A stretch of 64,000 nt of DNA. Source: Alphaproteobacteria bacterium AO1-B. GTDB lineage: Bacteria; Pseudomonadota; Alphaproteobacteria; Rhizobiales; Stappiaceae. The DNA lies in contig MLAX01000002.1 of NCBI GenBank assembly GCA_001890945.1, positions 248,001 through 312,000 of the forward strand, written 5' to 3'. This document shows positions 1 through 9,174 of the stretch, piece by piece. The translations under genes were made by a program, and so were the position numbers. The notes under the pieces are model-generated. The model saw only the letters and a program-made list of their open reading frames with translations. It was not told where the DNA came from and made no database searches. Position 1 is the stretch's first letter, and each line of letters opens with the position of its first letter.

Positions 1-575
1 ACAGCTCTGATTGGATTGCCCGGCTGGTTCCGCTGGGCGTGAAACTTGTGCAGCTGCGCATCAAGGACCGGCCGGACGCGGACATTGCCCGCCAGATCCG
101 GGAAGCAAAAACCGTCTGTGCCGATCACGGCTGCCAATTGGTCGTGAACGACTATTGGCGGCTCGCCATTTCCGAAGGCTGTGGTTTTGTCCACCTGGGG
201 CAGGAAGATATGGCGGACGCTGACGTGGACGCGATTCGTAAGGCTGGCTTGAAATTGGGCGTTTCCACCCATGATGGCGTGGAGCTCTCGACGGCATTGG
301 CGGTGCAGCCGGAGTATGTGGCGCTCGGCCCGGTTTATCCGACGGTCACCAAGGAACTGAAGTGGGCGCCGCAGGGGCTGGAAAAGATCACCCGCTGGAA
401 AGCGAACATCGGCGATCTGCCCTTGGTCACCATCGGTGGATTGACCGTGGAACGGCTTTCGGGTGTTTTTGAGCATGGCGCGGACAGCGCTGCGGTGATC
501 ACTGACATTACCCGAAACAGCGATCCGGAGGCGCGGACACGCGAATGGATCTCTGCGACGCAAAAGTGGCGCTAA
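1..575 (+). CDS. thiE: thiamine phosphate synthase (5' end outside window)
   Basis: Joins HMP-pyrophosphate and thiazole phosphate to give thiamine phosphate. The reading frame is open from base 3 with no start in the window, so the gene is cut at the left edge; a GTG at 39 is internal, since the codons before it continue a normal ThiE N-terminal strand. Visible family motifs are VVNDYWRLA, the VHLGQED loop, VSTHD, the ALGPVYPT-x-TK phosphate loop and the VTIGGL glycine strand near the end. No other thi gene is visible. The downstream neighbour is convergent on the minus strand, 8 nt away. TIM-barrel family membership is clear; ThiE is preferred over TenI because the loop motifs are intact. 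Confidence 0.85.
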   Translation, partial: SSDWIARLVPLGVKLVQLRIKDRPDADIARQIREAKTVCADHGCQLVVNDYWRLAISEGCGFVHLGQEDMADADVDAIRKAGLKLGVSTHDGVELSTALAVQPEYVALGPVYPTVTKELKWAPQGLEKITRWKANIGDLPLVTIGGLTVERLSGVFEHGADSAAVITDITRNSDPEARTREWISATQKWR

Positions 576-583
576 GGTCCCCG

Positions 584-1465
584 TTATTCAAACATCGCCT
601 TGTCTCGCGCGACTTGCTCGCGCAGGAAGTCCTGCACCGCCGCGACGTGGCGCAGGGGGCGGGAACTTTCGTGGGTGACCATCCAATAGGCGCGTTTCAA
701 TTTCATATCCGGTAGAACAGGCACAAGCGATGGATCTGCGCGGGCGATAAAGTCGTGCAGGATGCCAATGCCAGCTCCCGCCTTGACGGCTTCAGTCTGG
801 CCGAGTGCCGACGCGATTTCGAAGCGCGCGGTCCAGCCCTTAAAGAACTCCGTGCCATAATTGAGCGAAGCGGAATAGAGCAGGTCCTCCACATACCCGA
901 TCAGATTGTGTGCGCTCAAATCTCCGGGACTTTCCGGGAAATCCCGTTCCGACAGATAGGACCTGGAGGCGTAGAGCCCGAGGGCGTAATCGACCAGTTT
1001 TCCGGCGATCAGGCGGCCCGTTTCCGGCCTCTCGATGGTGACGGCGATGTCCGCCTCCCTTCTGGACAGGGAGAAGGAGCGGGAGACCGGAACAAGCTGA
1101 ACCGTGAGGCCCGGATGCTGGCGCGTGAGCAGGCCGAGGCGCGGGGCAAGGTACGCCACCCCGAACCCGTCTGGTGCACCAATGCGCACGGTGCCGGATA
1201 TCTCCGGCGTGTCATCGCCAAGATCGGCTTCGGCTTGAAGAGCTGCAGCTTCCATTGTCTCGGCGCGGTCGAAAAACCGGCTGCCGGCATCGGTTAAGAC
1301 GCAGCCTGAGGTCGAGCGATCAAAGAGCCGGGTGCCAAGACTGTCTTCAAGGGCGGTCAACCGCCGGGCAACGGTAGCATGGTTCAGCCCGAGCCGTTTG
1401 GCCGCCGCCAGAATCTGCCCCGTGCGGGCCACGCCCAAAAAGATGCGAATGTCGTCCCAGTTCAT
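584..1465 (-). CDS. LysR-family transcriptional regulator, divergent from mmsA
   Basis: A 293-residue LTTR. The N-terminal winged helix-turn-helix (about residues 1-60) contains AAAKRLGLNHATVARRL and LEDSLGTRLFDR; the rest is a LysR-type effector-binding domain. The gene points away from mmsA across a 333 bp intergenic region, an arrangement common for a local activator or repressor of valine/propionate catabolism genes. The assignment of mmsA as its target is inferred from position only. The effector cannot be read from sequence. Confidence 0.88.
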   Translation of the reverse strand: MNWDDIRIFLGVARTGQILAAAKRLGLNHATVARRLTALEDSLGTRLFDRSTSGCVLTDAGSRFFDRAETMEAAALQAEADLGDDTPEISGTVRIGAPDGFGVAYLAPRLGLLTRQHPGLTVQLVPVSRSFSLSRREADIAVTIERPETGRLIAGKLVDYALGLYASRSYLSERDFPESPGDLSAHNLIGYVEDLLYSASLNYGTEFFKGWTARFEIASALGQTEAVKAGAGIGILHDFIARADPSLVPVLPDMKLKRAYWMVTHESSRPLRHVAAVQDFLREQVARDKAMFE

Positions 1466-1798
1466 AGAGTTATGTCTTTGTTATCGTCTCGGACCCTGCG
1501 CAGCGAAGATCCGGGGTCCAATCGATTGCGGATGGCTGGTTTAGTTTTCGGCCCGAGTAGTCCCAGCTCCGCGCTCTGCTTGGCCCGGGTCGCGTGGGGT
1601 GGCTTTTGTGCCGGGTTTGTGATGCCTGTTTATTATCAAGTTATAGTGGAGCTTATGCGTTCTAACTATAAAAAATGCACAACGGATGCGGATTATCGGT
1701 TCTTGTAGAATGCAAAAATAAAAGCGAAAACAGCTGCAGCAAAATTTGGGTGGCAGTTATCAGCTGCCGCTGCTTCTGACGTTTTGGGAGAAACGAAC
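1466..1798. promoter_or_regulatory. lysR-mmsA divergent intergenic region
   Basis: No gene is seen here. The region is markedly AT-rich from about 1620 to 1750, and both promoters should lie in it. It holds an inverted repeat TTATAGT (1641-1647) / ACTATAA (1665-1671) with a 17 bp spacer, and a short hairpin GGCAG (1752-1756) / CTGCC (1764-1768) in the mmsA leader. The first is a plausible LysR binding element, but this is inference. Confidence 0.4.
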
Positions 1799-3298
1799 AT
1801 GGAAAAAATCGGTCATTTTATCGGCGGCAAACAGGTTGAGGGCACCTCGGGCCGCTATGCCGACGTCTACAACCCGGCAACCGGTGAAGTTCAGGCGCAG
1901 GTCGCGCTTGCAACCACCGCCGAAATGGAAGCTGCCGTTGCAAACGCTGCCGCTGCCCAGCCGGCCTGGGCTGCGCAGAACCCGCAAAAGCGCGCCCGCG
2001 TGATGATGAAGTTTGTCGATCTTCTGAACCGCGACATGGACAAGCTGGCTGAAAAGTTGTCCTCCGAACATGGCAAGACCTTTGTAGACGCAAAAGGCGA
2101 CGTGCAGCGCGGTCTGGAAGTGATCGAGTTCTGTATCGGCGCACCGCATCTTCTCAAGGGCGAATTCACGGACAGTGCCGGCCCGGGCATCGACATGTAC
2201 TCCATGCGCCAGCCGCTGGGCGTTGTTGCCGGGATTACTCCGTTCAACTTCCCGGCGATGATCCCGCTCTGGAAGATGGGTCCGGCACTCGTTGCCGGTA
2301 ACGCGATGATCATGAAGCCGTCCGAGCGCGATCCGTCCGTTCCGATGATGCTGGCGGAGCTGTTGAAAGAAGCCGGTTTGCCGGATGGCGTGTTGAACGT
2401 CGTCAACGGCGACAAGGAATCGGTCGATGCGATCCTCGACAACCCGACCATTCAAGCTGTCGGCTTTGTCGGCTCCACGCCGATCGCCCATTACATTTAT
2501 CACCGGGCTGCTGAAAACGGAAAACGGGCGCAGTGCTTCGGCGGTGCTAAAAACCACATGATCATCATGCCGGATGCGGACATGGATCAGGCAGCGGACG
2601 CGCTTGTTGGTGCCGGTTATGGCGCGGCAGGTGAGCGCTGCATGGCGATCTCCGTGGCTGTCCCGGTAGGTGATGAAACCGCTGACCGCCTGATCGAAAA
2701 ACTCGTCCCGCGTGTTGAAGCGTTGAAAGTCGGCCCATGGACAGCCGGTGATGACATCGATTTTGGTCCGGTCGTGACCAAGGCCGCACAGGAAAACATC
2801 CTGCGCCTCATCAACTCCGGCGTGGACCAGGGCGCGAAGTTGGTCGTGGACAACCGTGACTTCTCGATGCAGGGCTATGAGGACGGTTTCTTCGTCGGGC
2901 CGCACCTGTTCGATCACGTCACCAAGGACATGGACATCTACAAGACCGAGATCTTCGGTCCGGTGCTGTCCACTGTGCGCGCCAAGACCTACGAGGAAGC
3001 CATTGGCCTTGCCATGGATCACGAGTACGGCAATGGCACCGCGATCTTCACCCGCGACGGGGACACGGCCCGCGACTTCGCCAACCGGATCAACATCGGC
3101 ATGGTCGGCATCAACGTGCCGATCCCTGTGCCGCTCGCCTACCACACGTTCGGCGGCTGGAAGAAATCCGGCTTCGGCGATCTGAACCAGCACGGTCCGG
3201 ATGCGTTCAAGTTCTACACGCGGACAAAAACGGTCACCTCCCGTTGGCCGTCCGGTATTCGGCAAGGCGCAGAATTTTCCATTCCGACCATGAAGTAA
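1799..3298 (+). CDS. mmsA: CoA-acylating methylmalonate-semialdehyde dehydrogenase
   Basis: Oxidises methylmalonate semialdehyde (and malonate semialdehyde) with NAD and CoA to propionyl-CoA (acetyl-CoA) in valine, thymine and inositol breakdown. The 499-residue length matches the family. Seen in sequence: the catalytic cysteine in AGERCMA, the ITPFNFPAMIP segment and the family-typical FGGAKNHM loop that replaces the usual ALDH glycine/glutamate region. The ATG at 1799 is chosen because GGGAG lies 8 nt upstream; an in-frame TTG at 1784 lies before that Shine-Dalgarno. A LysR gene is divergent, and a strong terminator follows. A HIBADH-like gene occurs far away at 38.3 kb. Confidence 0.93.
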   Translation: MEKIGHFIGGKQVEGTSGRYADVYNPATGEVQAQVALATTAEMEAAVANAAAAQPAWAAQNPQKRARVMMKFVDLLNRDMDKLAEKLSSEHGKTFVDAKGDVQRGLEVIEFCIGAPHLLKGEFTDSAGPGIDMYSMRQPLGVVAGITPFNFPAMIPLWKMGPALVAGNAMIMKPSERDPSVPMMLAELLKEAGLPDGVLNVVNGDKESVDAILDNPTIQAVGFVGSTPIAHYIYHRAAENGKRAQCFGGAKNHMIIMPDADMDQAADALVGAGYGAAGERCMAISVAVPVGDETADRLIEKLVPRVEALKVGPWTAGDDIDFGPVVTKAAQENILRLINSGVDQGAKLVVDNRDFSMQGYEDGFFVGPHLFDHVTKDMDIYKTEIFGPVLSTVRAKTYEEAIGLAMDHEYGNGTAIFTRDGDTARDFANRINIGMVGINVPIPVPLAYHTFGGWKKSGFGDLNQHGPDAFKFYTRTKTVTSRWPSGIRQGAEFSIPTMK

Positions 3299-3326
3299 GT
3301 CTTGTTTAAACCGACAGTTTGAGGCG

Positions 3327-3361
3327 CGGGCGGACCATCTGGTTCGCCCGTTCTTATTTTT
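3327..3361 (+). terminator. Rho-independent terminator of mmsA
   Basis: A 10 bp stem CGGGCGGACC (3327-3336) pairs with GGTTCGCCCG (3341-3350), with one G-U pair and an ATCT loop. It is followed by a T-rich run ending in TTATTTTT. It lies 29 nt after the mmsA stop. Confidence 0.85.
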
Positions 3362-3365
3362 AGCT

Positions 3366-3686
3366 TCAGGCGGCGGCCGTCATCTCGGCCTCGACCACCC
3401 GGTCCGCGGTGTAATGTGCCATTGAAACGAGACCATCGATTTCTGCCATGATGGCTTTGAAGCCTGGATCAGACATGACCTTCTGTCCGGCAGCTTTGGC
3501 CGTCGCGAGATCGCGCCACATGACAACATCAGCTAAGAGGCCTTCGTCGTCGCAGGCCTCATAGGCGGACCAGGACAAAAAGCCTTCATAGTTGCGAACG
3601 ACGTCCTGGGCTGCCCGGCGGGCAATGCGCGCCTTGGCGCGGTCCTTGACTTTGAAAACCACCAGTTCGAGGCACGGAGTTGTCAT
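3366..3686 (-). CDS. small dimeric alpha/beta-barrel (ABM-like) protein
   Basis: A 106-residue protein beginning with LELVVFKVKD and containing a VVMWRDLATAKAA segment and a VRNYEGFLSWSAY segment. This looks like an antibiotic-biosynthesis-monooxygenase/dimeric ferredoxin-like barrel domain. No catalytic residues can be named and the substrate is unknown. It stands alone, convergent with mmsA and divergent from cydD. Membership of the fold is moderately supported; any enzymatic role is open. Confidence 0.6.
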   Translation of the reverse strand: MTTPCLELVVFKVKDRAKARIARRAAQDVVRNYEGFLSWSAYEACDDEGLLADVVMWRDLATAKAAGQKVMSDPGFKAIMAEIDGLVSMAHYTADRVVEAEMTAAA

Positions 3687-3922
3687 GACGGATCATCCTT
3701 TTTCGGTTTTGCTGTTGAGGAAACACTGTCCACCGACTTTGTTGCACAGGCCTCCTGCCAGCTTCCTGTCAGGAGAAACCGCTGGTGATTGGGGCAAAAT
3801 CCGCGCTCAAACCTTGGGCTAGATGGAAATTTCGAAAAACCGCGTGTAAGAGTCGTTGAAACAAGACAAAGGGGCAAAAAGCCTCAGTGACATCGCGGGG
3901 GGAGCGCGGCGATAAGCAGTCC

Positions 3923-5728
3923 ATGACTAAAGGGAATACCAAACGGGCAAGAATACCGGGCGCGAGCGTGACGACTGCCGATGCGGCTGATGGGCCGATC
4001 GGCGTGCCGGATGACGCCTGCGCGAAGGCTCTTCGGCGTGCCGGATTGCTGTTGGCATTCGCCGATCTCATTTGGATTGCCCAGGCCGGACTGATCGCGT
4101 TTGCCGCTGCTCTCTTGCTTCAACCCTTTTTGGACCCTGCAAGCACAGACGTCTCCTTTGAGAGCTCTGCTCCGGTTCTTGCCGCCGGTTTTGGCGTCAT
4201 AGCGCTGGCGCTTGTTCGCATGGTCTTGCAGACTAGGGGTATGAATGCGGCACGCCGTTCTGCTCGCAGTGTGCAAAGTGCGGCGCGAACCCGGTTGCTC
4301 AAAGCAGCCGTTGAAGTTTCGCCAGCAGCGGCATTCCCATCTTCGGGCGCCTTTGCTGCCCATCTGACCGAACAAGTGGATCTTCTTGGTCCTTACTACC
4401 AAAACTATGTGCCGCAAATGATGCGGGTGAAGGTCGTTCCGCTGGTCATTGTTGTGGCAGTGCTACCGGTCAGCTGGATTGCCTCTCTCATTCTGCTGAT
4501 CTGCGGCCCGTTGATCCCGGTTTTCATGGCCCTGATTGGCATGCGGGCCAAAAAAGCCAGTGCACACCAGCAGAACGAACTGACACGACTAAGTGGAACA
4601 TTGCTGGACCGGATCAGAGGGCTGGAAACGCTCACTCTCTTCGGTGCACTTGATCGCACGTTGCAAAGTGTCAATGACGCTGGAGAGCGGTTCAGGTCCG
4701 GCACAATGAATGTCCTGAAGATTGCATTTCTGTCTTCAACCGTGTTGGAGCTGTTCTCGGCGCTCGGGATTGCTTTTGCTGCCGTTTATATCGGTTTTTC
4801 CCTCCTTGGAGACATCTCCTTAGGAACTTGGGGATCGCCTTTGACCTACGGCGGAGGGCTGTTTGTCCTGTTGCTGGCACCGGAGTTTTTTGCGCCTTTG
4901 CGCGGATTTGCGGCCGCCTACCATGACCGGGCAGCAGGTTTGGCAGCTCTGGAAAGCCTTTCCAGTCTTGAAAACAGCTTTCCGGCACCCGAGCCAAGCA
5001 GTGCTGAAAAGAGCGAAGCGGTCACATTCAATGTCGGAGGCGGCGCACCAACTGTCCGGTTTGAGGACGTGTCGATCCGGTTCGCCGAGCGGTCCGTCTA
5101 TGATGGTCTCACACTGGATATCCCGTCCGGCCAAACGCTTCTGCTGTTCGGTCCAAGCGGCAGCGGCAAGACAACGCTAATCGACTGTATCCTGGGTTTC
5201 CACACACCAGCAGACGGTGCCGTAACGGTTGACGGGCAGGCGCTGACATCAGCAATGGCCAAGGAATTGCGCCAGAGCGCCATGTGGCTCGGTCAATCGC
5301 CACGGCTGTTTCATGGCTCGATCAAAGCCAACTTGATGCGGGGCGCGGGGCCTGGCGAAACCGTTAGTGACGATGATCTCTGGGCCGCACTACGGCTTGC
5401 CGGTGCAGAGGGACTGGTCCGCGGATTGCCGCGTGGACTTGGGACACAGCTGGGTGAGGATGGTTTTGGCCTCTCTGTTGGCGAGATCCGGCGCATTGCG
5501 CTCGCAAGGGCTGCCGTGCGCGGATCGGCCAAGCTCCTTCTGGCAGATGAACCGACGGCAGGGCTTGATGATGAAACTGCTGCCGATGTGATCTCCGGGC
5601 TGCAAAAGCTGTGCGCCGGCCGGACGGCGGTCATTGCGACTCACAATCCGGCCATTTTGGCCCTTCCGGGACAAAAGATCGATCTTGTCCGGTTGGCAGG
5701 TGCGAAGGTTTTGGAGACGGCCGGATGA
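3923..5728 (+). CDS. cydD: thiol reductant ABC exporter subunit CydD
   Basis: One half of the heterodimeric CydDC exporter that moves glutathione/cysteine to the periplasm and is needed to assemble cytochrome bd. The N-terminal half is a hydrophobic ABC type-1 membrane domain (about residues 20-330). The C-terminal ATPase has Walker A GPSGSGKTT (about residue 410), signature LSVGE (about 517) and Walker B LLLADEPTAGLD (about 537). The signature has V in place of the second G, as is usual for CydD. The ATG at 3923 is taken as start; an in-frame GTG at 3887 would add 12 residues, and neither has a clearly better ribosome site. The stop overlaps the cydC start (ATGA). Confidence 0.9.
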   Translation: MTKGNTKRARIPGASVTTADAADGPIGVPDDACAKALRRAGLLLAFADLIWIAQAGLIAFAAALLLQPFLDPASTDVSFESSAPVLAAGFGVIALALVRMVLQTRGMNAARRSARSVQSAARTRLLKAAVEVSPAAAFPSSGAFAAHLTEQVDLLGPYYQNYVPQMMRVKVVPLVIVVAVLPVSWIASLILLICGPLIPVFMALIGMRAKKASAHQQNELTRLSGTLLDRIRGLETLTLFGALDRTLQSVNDAGERFRSGTMNVLKIAFLSSTVLELFSALGIAFAAVYIGFSLLGDISLGTWGSPLTYGGGLFVLLLAPEFFAPLRGFAAAYHDRAAGLAALESLSSLENSFPAPEPSSAEKSEAVTFNVGGGAPTVRFEDVSIRFAERSVYDGLTLDIPSGQTLLLFGPSGSGKTTLIDCILGFHTPADGAVTVDGQALTSAMAKELRQSAMWLGQSPRLFHGSIKANLMRGAGPGETVSDDDLWAALRLAGAEGLVRGLPRGLGTQLGEDGFGLSVGEIRRIALARAAVRGSAKLLLADEPTAGLDDETAADVISGLQKLCAGRTAVIATHNPAILALPGQKIDLVRLAGAKVLETAG

Positions 5729-7410
5729 ACGCTGTTCTGAGCTTTGTCTCCCGTCACTTTCGGCACAACCGTTTGTCCTTTTGCCTCGGGATTGCAGCTG
5801 CACTGGTTCCGGCAATTTCCGGCCTGTTGCTGTTGGGGGTGGCGGGCTGGTTCATCACGGCCGCCGGTATTGCCGGGGCGACCGGTGTGTTTTTGAACAT
5901 CTTTGCCCCGAGCGCCATGATCCGGGCCCTGGCAATCTTGCGAACGGCTGGCCGGTATGGCGAGCGGATGCTGACCCATGACGCAACATTCCGGTACCTC
6001 GCGGATCTGCGCACAAAGCTCTTTGCAGCAATGGCGTCGAAGTCGCTGTCCGGACAGCGATCTGGCCTGTTGTTGAACCGCCTGACCATCGACATTTCCG
6101 CACTGGACGGTGTTTATCTCCGGTTGGTTGTTCCTTCTGCGGTAATTTCGACGGTCTCGCTCGCGGCTCTTGCGATTTGGTTGTCTATGCCGGCAATCGT
6201 ATTTGCCGCTGGTGCGGTTTGTCTCAGCGGCTGGTTCGGGCTCGCAGTCTATGCGGTCCGCAGTGCCGACAAGAAACTTGCCCGCCGGGCAGATGCTGCC
6301 AACGAAGCCATGCGTTTGAGAGCTACCGACATGGTTGCCGGGCGACGGGATCTTGCGGTGTTTGGCGGGCTGGAGCCGGTTGTTGAAACCATTCGGAAGG
6401 CGGATGATAGCCAAGGAGTAGCGGAAGATCTGGAAGATCGCCGGGCGGTCCGCTTGACCGGGTTTTCGGCCGCGCTCGGACAGATGTTTGTGGCCCTGAT
6501 GCTGGTCGCCGTTTCGCTCTCGGTCATGGCGAACGATATCTCTCCTGGCCTAGGCATTGCTCTTGTACTTGCAGCCATAGCCGTTCCTGAGATCATCGGG
6601 TCCATCCTGCCGGGGCTTGCAAAACTGCCCCGTATCGCTTTGGCGGCAGACCGGACAAACACTTTGCTCGCGACGTCTCAATCGGACGAAAGAGCTGTTG
6701 TCGACCAAAGAAACGACAACAACCAGGAAGAGCCAGTCACTGGTTCAATTCTAAAGTTCGAGTCGGTGTTATTCGGCCATCCCGGTGCAGAGCGCACTGT
6801 TCTGGAAAATCTGTCCTTTGAACTTTCAGAGAAACAAACGCTGGCAATTGCGGGGCGCAGTGGATGCGGTAAGAGCACCGTTGCCGCACTTGCCTCCAGA
6901 ATGCTGGTTCCAGGCAAGGGTCGGATTCTTTTGAACGGTCAGGATTTGGCTGATGTGCCCGAAGCAGAGCTTCGTTCACGCGTCACGGTTCTGAGCCAGC
7001 GTCCGCATCTTTTCAATGACACGGTCGGCGCGAACCTGAGGATTGCGAACCCGTCTGCAAGCGATACCGAACTCTGGATCGCGCTGGCGCAAGCGGCCAT
7101 CGCGCAGCGGATCTCTGAAAGCCCGGATGGACTAGATACGGTCATCGGGGAGGGGGGGCTTGGTCTGTCTGGTGGTGAACAGCGGCGGATTGCTCTCGCA
7201 CGTGCGTTTTTGACAAATCCGGACCTGTTTATCCTGGATGAAATGACGGAAGGATTGGACACGGCGACGACAACAGACGTCCTGGAGCGGTTCTTCTCTT
7301 TCCGGGGGCGCGCTGCTGTTCTCATGATCGCGCACAAGCGAATCGAATTGGAATCGGCCGGCAGCGTTTTGTTTCTCAATCAGAGAAAAGCCGATCTTGC
7401 AGCGGAATAA
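5725..7410 (+). CDS. cydC: thiol reductant ABC exporter subunit CydC
   Basis: Partner of CydD in the heterodimeric exporter. The 561-residue frame starts at an ATG overlapping the cydD stop, with GGAG 8 nt before it, so translation is coupled. The membrane domain fills about residues 15-310. The ATPase has Walker A GRSGCGKST (about 377), a canonical signature LSGGEQRRIALARAF (about 479) and Walker B LFILDEMTEGLD (about 499). The proline usual after DE is methionine here. The order cydD-cydC directly before cydA fits a single assembly unit. Confidence 0.92.
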   Translation: MNAVLSFVSRHFRHNRLSFCLGIAAALVPAISGLLLLGVAGWFITAAGIAGATGVFLNIFAPSAMIRALAILRTAGRYGERMLTHDATFRYLADLRTKLFAAMASKSLSGQRSGLLLNRLTIDISALDGVYLRLVVPSAVISTVSLAALAIWLSMPAIVFAAGAVCLSGWFGLAVYAVRSADKKLARRADAANEAMRLRATDMVAGRRDLAVFGGLEPVVETIRKADDSQGVAEDLEDRRAVRLTGFSAALGQMFVALMLVAVSLSVMANDISPGLGIALVLAAIAVPEIIGSILPGLAKLPRIALAADRTNTLLATSQSDERAVVDQRNDNNQEEPVTGSILKFESVLFGHPGAERTVLENLSFELSEKQTLAIAGRSGCGKSTVAALASRMLVPGKGRILLNGQDLADVPEAELRSRVTVLSQRPHLFNDTVGANLRIANPSASDTELWIALAQAAIAQRISESPDGLDTVIGEGGLGLSGGEQRRIALARAFLTNPDLFILDEMTEGLDTATTTDVLERFFSFRGRAAVLMIAHKRIELESAGSVLFLNQRKADLAAE

Positions 7411-7563
7411 AGTGACTTCAGATTATCTCGAATTCGTAATTTCGTATTCATTTTGATATAGTTAGGTGACCTGCATTATAGTTTGGGTGCATTGACCTTG
7501 AGATGCACCTGGGCCACCATCTCGTCAAAGGCTGAGGCCGCACGGGCTTAAAAGGGGAACCCG

Positions 7564-9168
7564 ATGGAACTCAACGTCGTCGATCTGTCTCGGCTGCAAT
7601 TTGCCATGACTGCGATGTACCACTTCTTGTTCGTGCCACTGACAATCGGACTCTCCATCCTGCTAGCCACGATGGAAACGGTCTATGTCATGACCGGCCG
7701 CGAAATCTGGAAACGGATGGTGAAATTCTGGGGAACCCTGTTCGGCATCAATTTCGTGCTCGGGGTCGCCACGGGGCTGACAATGGAGTTCCAATTCGGT
7801 ATGAACTGGGCCTATTTCAGCCAGTATGTCGGGGATGTGTTTGGGGCGCCCTTGGCCATCGAAGGTTTGATGGCATTCTTTCTCGAAGCGACCTTTGTCG
7901 GCTTGTTCTTCTTCGGCTGGGACAGACTGTCGAAGCGCCAGCACCTCGCAGCGACCTGGGCCGTTGCTTTCGGTACCAATTTTTCAGCGCTCTGGATCCT
8001 GATCGCGAATGGCTGGATGCAGCATCCTGTTGGTGCCGAGTTCAATCCCGACACGATGCGAATGGAAGTCACTAGCTTCTACGAAGTGCTGTTCAACCCG
8101 GTTGCCCAGGCAAAGTTCGTACACACCGTATCGGCGGGCTATGTCACCGCGGCGATGTTCATGATCGGGATTTCCGCTTGGTACATGCTGCAGGGTCGGC
8201 ATCTGCAGATCGCGAAACGGTCAATGGCAATCGCCTCGGCATTCGGCTTTGCATCGGCACTGTCCGTCGTCGTTCTGGGCGATGAGAGCGGCTACGAAGC
8301 CAACTTGAACCAGAAGATGAAGCTCGCAACGATCGAGGCCATGTGGCACACGGAACCGGCCCCGGCTGCGTTTAATGTCGTCGCCTGGCCCGACATGGAA
8401 ACGCGGGAGAACATCTTTGCGATTGAAGTCCCGTATGTGATGGGTCTCATTGCAACACGGTCTCTCGATACCGAGATCCCGGGCATCAACGAGCTCGTGG
8501 AGCGATCGAAAGATCGCATCCGGCAAGGCGCGGTCGCTTGGGATGCGTTGCAGAAAATTCGAGAGAACCCGGCTGAGGCCAGCGAAGAGTTGCGGGAAAC
8601 ATTCCGCCAGAACGCACAGTCTCTCGGCTATGCCTATCTCCTGTTGCCCTACACCGACAACCCGATGGCAGCTACTACCGAGCAGGTTGATGCGGCAGCC
8701 TGGTCGACGGTGCCGAATGTTTGGCCGATGTTCTATGCCTTCCGGATCATGGTGGCGTGCGGTTTCTTCTTTATCCTACTGACAGCCGTGTTTTTCTACT
8801 ATTCCTCTGCTGGCCGGCTGGAAACGCTCATGGAAAAGCGGCGCTGGATCCTTCATGTCGCGGTCTGGTCCATACCGCTGCCCTGGATCGCCTGCGAGAT
8901 GGGCTGGTTTGTTGCTGAGTACGGCCGTCAACCCTGGATCATCGAGAGTATGCTGCCAACGTCTGCTGCCGTTTCCAGTCTCTCAGTTCCTGAAGTTCTG
9001 CTGACGCTCGCCGGTTTTGTGGCCCTTTACAGCACGCTGTTGGTCATCGAGATCGCGCTGATGATCAAATACATCAAGATTGGACCGGAGGATGGCGAAC
9101 GGATTGCTCCCACACCACCACCGTCCATCTCGGCGCCCTCATCAGCTTCAGCAGTTCCGGCGGAGTAA
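7564..9168 (+). CDS. cydA: cytochrome bd ubiquinol oxidase subunit I
   Basis: Haem-bearing subunit of the high-affinity quinol oxidase in the cytoplasmic membrane. The protein is 534 residues long with about nine membrane segments. His20 in AMYHFLFVPLT and His187 in AKFVHTVSAGYV match the conserved haem-ligand histidines of the family, and GRQPW is the quinol-loop signature. AFRIMV near residue 395 carries the conserved methionine ligand position. AGGGG about 8 nt before the ATG is a good ribosome site. The C-terminal tail is rich in Pro, Ser and Ala. The 153 bp upstream of the gene is AT-rich and may hold a separate promoter after cydC. Confidence 0.95.
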   Translation: MELNVVDLSRLQFAMTAMYHFLFVPLTIGLSILLATMETVYVMTGREIWKRMVKFWGTLFGINFVLGVATGLTMEFQFGMNWAYFSQYVGDVFGAPLAIEGLMAFFLEATFVGLFFFGWDRLSKRQHLAATWAVAFGTNFSALWILIANGWMQHPVGAEFNPDTMRMEVTSFYEVLFNPVAQAKFVHTVSAGYVTAAMFMIGISAWYMLQGRHLQIAKRSMAIASAFGFASALSVVVLGDESGYEANLNQKMKLATIEAMWHTEPAPAAFNVVAWPDMETRENIFAIEVPYVMGLIATRSLDTEIPGINELVERSKDRIRQGAVAWDALQKIRENPAEASEELRETFRQNAQSLGYAYLLLPYTDNPMAATTEQVDAAAWSTVPNVWPMFYAFRIMVACGFFFILLTAVFFYYSSAGRLETLMEKRRWILHVAVWSIPLPWIACEMGWFVAEYGRQPWIIESMLPTSAAVSSLSVPEVLLTLAGFVALYSTLLVIEIALMIKYIKIGPEDGERIAPTPPPSISAPSSASAVPAE

Positions 9169-9174
9169 ACGATC

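Noticed and set aside
1760-3265. A 501-codon open frame on the strand opposite mmsA
   Set aside because: It mirrors mmsA codon structure (GC-rich third positions), is rich in His/Arg/Asp without any domain, and has no ribosome site.
7411-7563. FNR/FixK box before cydA
   Set aside because: The region is AT-rich and contains TTGAT and TTGAC half-sites, but no symmetrical TTGAT-N4-ATCAA site could be found.
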